Below, piece after piece: positions 59,908 to 64,000 of a DNA stretch of 64,000 bases. The notes under the pieces were generated by a model. It was not told where the DNA came from. It made no database searches and was given only the letters and a program-made list of their open reading frames with translations. The stretch is from Nonlabens xylanidelens (GTDB lineage: Bacteria; Bacteroidota; Bacteroidia; Flavobacteriales; Flavobacteriaceae), in the NCBI RefSeq assembly GCF_002934445.1, contig NZ_PTJE01000001.1, forward strand, positions 372,001 through 436,000, read 5' to 3'. Every line of letters begins with the position of its first letter. Within the stretch, counting starts at the first letter, position 1. Position numbers and translations under genes: made by a program.

Positions 59908-60522
59908 CTATAAAGAGGTATCTCCTAAATTAGGATTATACACATAATTAAAAGTGTAAAAACGACTGCTAGCTGTAGTGTCTTGGTTTTCATAATAACT
60001 TAAGATTTCTACTTTAGCATACCTACCATCTCTAGTTCTTATAACTAATACTTTTCCTGGAATAGCAGAAATTACGTTAGTCATGAAGTTATAATTGTAC
60101 CATCCATTATCGCTACCTGCTGGAATCGCGTAGCCCGCACTGGCGTCTTGAGTAAAGACCAACCCTTCTGCTGTAACAACACTAGCAAATGTTCCTGTAG
60201 CAATAGCTGCTGCTGCGTCGCCATTTCTTTCAGGCTCGTCTGCAGTACCAGTAGATACTCCACCATTAATAGCAATGGTAGTACCTCTAAAAGCAATATC
60301 CCATTCTGTATCACTAGTAGTTTCTAATCCTGTTGAAAAATCAAATTTGGTAAAGTCACCTCCTATTTCTTGTCCCTGACCACCAGTTTGTGGTGCTGGT
60401 AAATTAGAAACTGTGTTAGATTCTATAGCTGCTTGTGATACATCGTCATCGCTGCTACAAGATCCAAATCCTAAAAAAAGAATGGCGATGGCAATAGTTT
60501 TAAGTGTGTTGACTGTTTTCAT
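59908..60522 (-). CDS. hmuY: HmuY-like heme-binding lipoprotein
   Basis: 204 aa. Lipoprotein signal (AIAILFLGFGSCSSDDD, lipid Cys22) with an acidic Asp run, then an HmuY-like domain (FTKFDFSTGLETTSDTEWDIAFRGTTIAINGG; NGWYNYNFMTNVISAIPGKVLVIRTRDGRYAKVEILSYYENQ; YTFNYVYNP). HmuY of Porphyromonas captures heme for its TonB receptor. It is directly downstream of the receptor gene (20-bp gap), forming a receptor-lipoprotein pair. Confidence 0.88.
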   Translation of the reverse strand: MKTVNTLKTIAIAILFLGFGSCSSDDDVSQAAIESNTVSNLPAPQTGGQGQEIGGDFTKFDFSTGLETTSDTEWDIAFRGTTIAINGGVSTGTADEPERNGDAAAAIATGTFASVVTAEGLVFTQDASAGYAIPAGSDNGWYNYNFMTNVISAIPGKVLVIRTRDGRYAKVEILSYYENQDTTASSRFYTFNYVYNPNLGDTSL

Positions 60523-60541
60523 TTTGGGTAATTGTTTATAG

Positions 60542-62623
60542 TTAAAATTGATAGTTAAGTTTTATGTATCCTTGAATCCCTGGCTGTGTAGGGATGTTAT
60601 TATCTGTATAATCCAGTAGGTTATTTGCTCCTACTTGAAGATTAAAGTCTTGGTAAAAAGTTTTATTTGCAGCAATGTTAGCAGTTACATAACCGCCTAT
60701 AAAACTTGTATCATAGCTATCTATGAGTCCGTTTCCATTGGTATCAAATTGGGCATATTTACTACGGTATAGCAATCGCAGGTTCACGTTTGCCTTATAT
60801 TTTTTTAAATCATAAAAGATTTTAAAATTACCGTTGTGTCTCGAGCGATTAACAAGACCAAAATATTCTGATCGATCAATCGCAACGGTCTGATTAGTCT
60901 GTGCATCGCGCACAAATACATTACCATCTTCAACAGCTTTTTCTTGAGTTTTATCAAATGCGTAGAGTAATTGATAACCAGCACTTAATTTAATAGCATC
61001 TGATACTTTATAGCTAGTATTTACTTCTAACCCAGTAGTATATATCTCATCAAAATTCACGTAACTAAAAACATTCTGTCCATTATTCTTGCGCGCTATA
61101 ATTCTAGTATCAATTAAGTTTTTAAAATCATTACGGAAAAAATTAAGTTCTGAATTCCATTTTCCTTTCTTAAAGGTCATGCCTAGATTATAACCTATAC
61201 TACTTTCTGCCTCTAGTGGATCATCTAACTCATTAAGCGGCACAACCACATCTAGAATCTGACCTTGCGCTTGCAAGTCATTTAATTTATCTACCGCAAC
61301 ATTATATCCTAAAACCGTATATCCTACCGCCGAGTTTGTAAAATCAAAATACAACTGTCTAAAATCTGGAGCTTTAAACCCATAACCTACAGATGCCTTT
61401 ATGGCTATAGATTCACTAAGTTGGTATCTCGCAGCCAGCTTAGGACTGAATTGATTACTGTACTCTGAATGGTTATCAAATCTAGCACCTGCTATAACAT
61501 TTAATTTTTCTGTAGGATTCACATCATACTGTCCATAAACGTATTGCGAGTTAAAATCTACACGCTCGTCAAAATATGTTCTATCCAGCGATTCTAGTTG
61601 ATATCCTACACCAGCCGTTATAGTACCAGCCGATTCTAACTTATAATTTGCTCTAATCTCAGGACGTATCAAGGTCTGGTTAAAATCACTATCGGTAAAA
61701 GCATCTTCTTCTATAGGATCTTCTAGTCGCTCGTTTGCACGATAATTAGTATAATAAAACTCATAAGAAGTAGAGAGCTTCTCATCCCATTTATGATCTA
61801 ATCGTGCGTGCGCGTTCCATTCCTTTTCATTGCTATCGCCTTTGTATTCTATATCTTCAAAAGTAAATCCAGCATCTTGAGTCTGGTCATAATATCGAGC
61901 CGAGGTAAATAGAGATATACTCTCGTTAAAATCATAATATAAACGAGTGTTAAAAGTGTAATTCTCAAAAGGATTAACGGTTTGCCCGCCAGTTTCTGGA
62001 CTCAAATCATAACCATTGCTAGAAAAACGATTTGCAAAAAAGCCTATTCTCAGTTTATCAAAACGTTTTTTTACATCTAGATTAATGTCTTGTTGTGTAA
62101 AACTGCCCAATCTATAAGAAACGTTTCCATTTAGTTTTTCAGTTTTAGGCTTTTCAGTAATAATATTGATGACTCCACCCAGCGCTTCACTACCATAAAG
62201 ACTACTCGCCGGACCTTTAACCACTTCTATTTGTTTGATATTACCTACTGTAATTCTACTAAGGTCAAAATTACCTGCACTGCGTCCTACTAGTGGTACA
62301 CCGTCTACTAGAATAAGAATATAGTCTGACGATATTCCTTGTATTTGTACACCTTCAAAACCACTCTCATCAGACACCGTTATGATACCTGTTTGCTCGT
62401 TAAGAATTTCATCTAGTCGTATAGTTCCTGACTGTAAAATGTTCTTTTTAGAAATAAGAGTCACTGGTAATGGTAGTGAAGATAATTGTCTTTCTGTACG
62501 TGTTGCTGTAAGGACTATTTCTTCTAGCTTTTCTGTTGCTGTAGAGTCGATTACAGTTTGTTGGGCTACCGCTTTCGCGAAAGCGATAAAACTCAATACA
62601 CTTATAAACAAATATTTACACAT
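60542..62623 (-). CDS. TonB-dependent receptor (HmuR-like)
   Basis: 693 aa from the ATG at 62623. Signal peptide MCKYLFISVLSFIAFAKAVAQ, plug domain (VLTATRTERQLSSLPLPVTLISKKNILQSGTIRLDEILNEQTG; VKGPASSLYGSEALGGVINI), 22-stranded barrel and a C-terminal strand ending YIKLNYQF. The AFAKA part of the signal peptide is a palindrome copy. Imports heme or an iron compound with HmuY; the exact ligand is unknown. A longer frame to 62722 would run through the promoter and Fur-like box. Confidence 0.92.
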   Translation of the reverse strand: MCKYLFISVLSFIAFAKAVAQQTVIDSTATEKLEEIVLTATRTERQLSSLPLPVTLISKKNILQSGTIRLDEILNEQTGIITVSDESGFEGVQIQGISSDYILILVDGVPLVGRSAGNFDLSRITVGNIKQIEVVKGPASSLYGSEALGGVINIITEKPKTEKLNGNVSYRLGSFTQQDINLDVKKRFDKLRIGFFANRFSSNGYDLSPETGGQTVNPFENYTFNTRLYYDFNESISLFTSARYYDQTQDAGFTFEDIEYKGDSNEKEWNAHARLDHKWDEKLSTSYEFYYTNYRANERLEDPIEEDAFTDSDFNQTLIRPEIRANYKLESAGTITAGVGYQLESLDRTYFDERVDFNSQYVYGQYDVNPTEKLNVIAGARFDNHSEYSNQFSPKLAARYQLSESIAIKASVGYGFKAPDFRQLYFDFTNSAVGYTVLGYNVAVDKLNDLQAQGQILDVVVPLNELDDPLEAESSIGYNLGMTFKKGKWNSELNFFRNDFKNLIDTRIIARKNNGQNVFSYVNFDEIYTTGLEVNTSYKVSDAIKLSAGYQLLYAFDKTQEKAVEDGNVFVRDAQTNQTVAIDRSEYFGLVNRSRHNGNFKIFYDLKKYKANVNLRLLYRSKYAQFDTNGNGLIDSYDTSFIGGYVTANIAANKTFYQDFNLQVGANNLLDYTDNNIPTQPGIQGYIKLNYQF
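62569..62585. repeat. Dispersed palindrome, copy 16 (signal peptide of the TonB receptor)
   Basis: Exact palindrome read as Ala-Phe-Ala-Lys-Ala in the receptor's signal peptide. Confidence 0.95.
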
Positions 62624-62654
62624 ATCACTACTTAGAATCATTCTTAATAAAGTG

Positions 62655-62662
62655 CAAATATA
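62655..62662 (-). promoter_or_regulatory. Predicted -7 box of the TonB receptor-hmuY operon
   Basis: On the minus strand TATATTTG matches TAnnTTTG exactly, 31 nt before the ATG at 62623. Confidence 0.6.
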
Positions 62663-62672
62663 TAGTTTATTA

Positions 62673-62689
62673 TTATTTAGAATAAATAA
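62673..62689. promoter_or_regulatory. Fur-like box between two divergent iron genes
   Basis: TTATTTAGAATAAATAA, a perfect 7-3-7 inverted repeat. It lies between the -7 boxes of the two divergent genes and overlaps both -33 regions. The feoA box shares 15 of 17 positions. Confidence 0.65.
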
Positions 62690-62696
62690 ATATAAG

Positions 62697-62704
62697 TATT
62701 TTTG
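62697..62704 (+). promoter_or_regulatory. Predicted -7 box of the DUF6607-like gene
   Basis: TATTTTTG matches TAnnTTTG exactly, 29 nt before the ATG at 62734. Confidence 0.6.
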
Positions 62705-62733
62705 CAGAAGAATAATTTTCAAAAAAATCCAAA

Positions 62734-63636
62734 ATGAAAACTAGCTATCTTACCTTAATAACTTTTATTACCGTCTTGTTTGCGACTGCACAAGACAAGA
62801 AACAACAAGACCAAACAGCCATTAAAGACATGTGTGGTTGCTATGAAGTAACTTTTAATTTTACAGAGACCTTTAATTATTCTAACGACTCTCTTTATAA
62901 ACCGTCTGCAACTAAAGTGGATAAGGCACTAGAATGGGCGCAGTTAGTAACTGATGAAGAGGATAAAATTCAAATACAGCATTTATTACAAGTAGGTAAC
63001 CCTGCAGAGCCTATGATTATCAAACACTGGAGACAGGACTGGTTGTTTGAAAATCAAGATCTATACACGTTTGATGTAAATAACAAATGGGTTTATGAGC
63101 ATAAAGCAAAAAATGATGTTGCAGGACAGTGGACACAAAAGGTATATCAAGTAGATGACAGCCCGAGATATGAGGGAAGTTCTACGTGGGTGCATGTAGA
63201 TGGCAAGAGTTATTGGGAAAACACAACTCCAGCACCACTGGCAAGAAGAGAATACACCACACGTAGTGACTATAATGTTCTTTTAAGAGGTAACAGACAA
63301 GAAATTACAGATTATGGCTGGTTACACGATCAGGATAACCATAAAATAATCAAAGAAGAAGGAAAAGAAGATGTACTTCTAGCTAAAGAAAAAGGTTATA
63401 ACACTTATGTAAAAGTAGATGACAGCCGTTGTAAAGCTGCTGCAAACTGGTGGAAAGAAAACACAGCAAAGTGGGAACTGGTAAGAGCTAAATGGGATAA
63501 TGTCTATGCTCGCAATAAAGACCTAACTCTGGAAGAAAAAGTGGATAACAAAGTTCTTTACAAACATCTCTTTAATGACGAGGTAACTGAAAAGGAACAA
63601 ATAGACCCAATTATTGAATCATTTGTAAAAAAATAA
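62734..63636 (+). CDS. Exported DUF6607-like protein
   Basis: 300 aa. Signal peptide MKTSYLTLITFITVLFATAQ, then IKDMCGCYEVTFNFTETFNY, HWRQDWLFENQDLYTFDVNNKWVYE, SSTWVHVDGKSYWENTTPAPLARREYTTRSDYNVLLRGNR and ITDYGWLHDQDNHKI. This Trp/Tyr-rich pattern with a CGCY start matches the DUF6607 family often placed next to TonB iron receptors. Function unknown. It is divergent from the receptor and shares the Fur-like box. Confidence 0.75.
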   Translation: MKTSYLTLITFITVLFATAQDKKQQDQTAIKDMCGCYEVTFNFTETFNYSNDSLYKPSATKVDKALEWAQLVTDEEDKIQIQHLLQVGNPAEPMIIKHWRQDWLFENQDLYTFDVNNKWVYEHKAKNDVAGQWTQKVYQVDDSPRYEGSSTWVHVDGKSYWENTTPAPLARREYTTRSDYNVLLRGNRQEITDYGWLHDQDNHKIIKEEGKEDVLLAKEKGYNTYVKVDDSRCKAAANWWKENTAKWELVRAKWDNVYARNKDLTLEEKVDNKVLYKHLFNDEVTEKEQIDPIIESFVKK

Positions 63637-63642
63637 ATCACC

Positions 63643-64000
63643 ATGAAAAATATTTTTATGAAACTAGCCTTCTTGCTGATAGGCTATAGCTCAATTGCTC
63701 AACAAAATACTTTCTATTCCGGTGATTTCTGGAAAACAAATCCTAGCCTCAATGAGGTGAAATCGCTAATAGAAAAAGGAAATGATCCAGTGTCGATGAA
63801 TCAGAACGGTTTTGACGCAACAGTATATGCGATTATACGTCATGCAAATAATGATGTTATAGAACACCTTCTTTCTATAGAAGGAAACATACCTAATAAG
63901 AAAACTCATGACAGCCGTAATTATTTACATTGGGCTGCCTATTCTGGTAATGTAACTATCGTAAAGCAATTATTAAAGCTAGGATCTTCTGTAACACAGC
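63643..64000 (+). CDS. Exported ankyrin-repeat protein, 3' end cut by window edge
   Basis: The first about 119 residues. Signal peptide (MKNIFMKLAFLLIGYSSIAQ), then ankyrin-type units (NPSLNEVKSLIEKGNDPVSMNQNGFDATVYAIIRHANNDVIEHLL; NYLHWAAYSGNVTIVKQLLKLGSSV). Starts 6 nt after the DUF6607-like gene, so they are co-transcribed and probably iron-regulated together. The protein continues past the window. Confidence 0.82.
   Translation, partial: MKNIFMKLAFLLIGYSSIAQQNTFYSGDFWKTNPSLNEVKSLIEKGNDPVSMNQNGFDATVYAIIRHANNDVIEHLLSIEGNIPNKKTHDSRNYLHWAAYSGNVTIVKQLLKLGSSVTQ

Noticed and set aside
1-64000. CRISPR array, prophage, restriction-modification or toxin-antitoxin system
   Set aside because: No regularly spaced direct repeats with spacers and no nuclease, integrase, methyltransferase or paired toxin genes were recognised in the window.

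Overview
The window is a chromosomal segment of a marine-type Bacteroidota bacterium, almost certainly family Flavobacteriaceae. The evidence is a fused CcoN-CcoO oxidase subunit, a type IX secretion (T9SS) C-terminal domain, SusC-like TonB receptor and HmuY chemistry, flavobacterial -7 promoter boxes (TAnnTTTG), low GC and dense small intergenic gaps. A Nonlabens/Dokdonia-like genus is my guess only. No prophage, complete insertion sequence, CRISPR array or conjugative module was seen.

Layout. 1-9.0 kb (minus strand): a complete cbb3 oxidase locus, read ccoI - small gene - ccoS - ccoNO - ccoQ - ccoP - cupin-like gene - ccoG - small Cys-rich gene - ccoH - TauE/SafE transporter. A Crp/Fnr regulator (9.2 kb, plus) diverges from it and a tandem-domain universal stress protein follows. 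Three promoters here (ccoS, ccoI/fnr, usp) carry the same TGA-N6-TCA box placed 2-3 bp upstream of the -33 element, which looks like one microaerobic regulon. 11-16 kb: a lipoprotein, tRNA-Leu, tRNA-Gly, mutS and a SIMPL-like secreted protein. 16-19.6 kb: a LytS-like histidine kinase, a TPR protein and a LytTR regulator; a 21-bp-phased direct repeat upstream of the SIMPL-like gene is a candidate LytTR operator. 19.6-23 kb: murI and a feoA-feoB-Cys-rich ferrous iron operon with a Fur-like box. 23-33 kb: outer membrane and VGIN-type secreted proteins, rnhA, purN, acpP-fabF-rnc, an rnc-pyk linker protein, pyk, a PAS protein, dinB and an NAD(P)-binding protein. 33-45 kb: a CYTH protein, PBP1C, a two-gene block (epimerase-like plus M28 peptidase) enclosed by a 228-bp inverted repeat, a flavin reductase, a DUF3127 protein, GNAT, aat, tag and a lipoprotein. 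45-56.5 kb: an exported S9 peptidase, three tandem VGIN/jelly-roll-like secreted proteins, a 1116-aa T9SS beta-propeller protein and an S15/CocE hydrolase. 56.6-64 kb: small ORFs, queD, a MATE pump, then an iron/heme module (Cys-rich protein, Fur, HmuY, TonB receptor, DUF6607-like protein, ankyrin protein) with one Fur-like box between two divergent promoters.

The most unusual signal is a dispersed perfect palindrome, GCTTTCGCGAAAGC, present 16 times in 64 kb with no two exact copies closer than about 2.4 kb. Nine copies are intergenic and seven lie inside genes; six of those seven are read in the same frame as Ala-Phe-Ala-Lys-Ala. It behaves like an uptake-sequence or HIP1-like genome-wide element and deserves study. 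Other points: three genes with TTG starts (feoA, the flavin reductase, aat), an Fnr-like regulator with three of the four classic Fe-S cysteines, a Fur without CxxC zinc motifs, and several genes under 60 codons that routine callers would miss.
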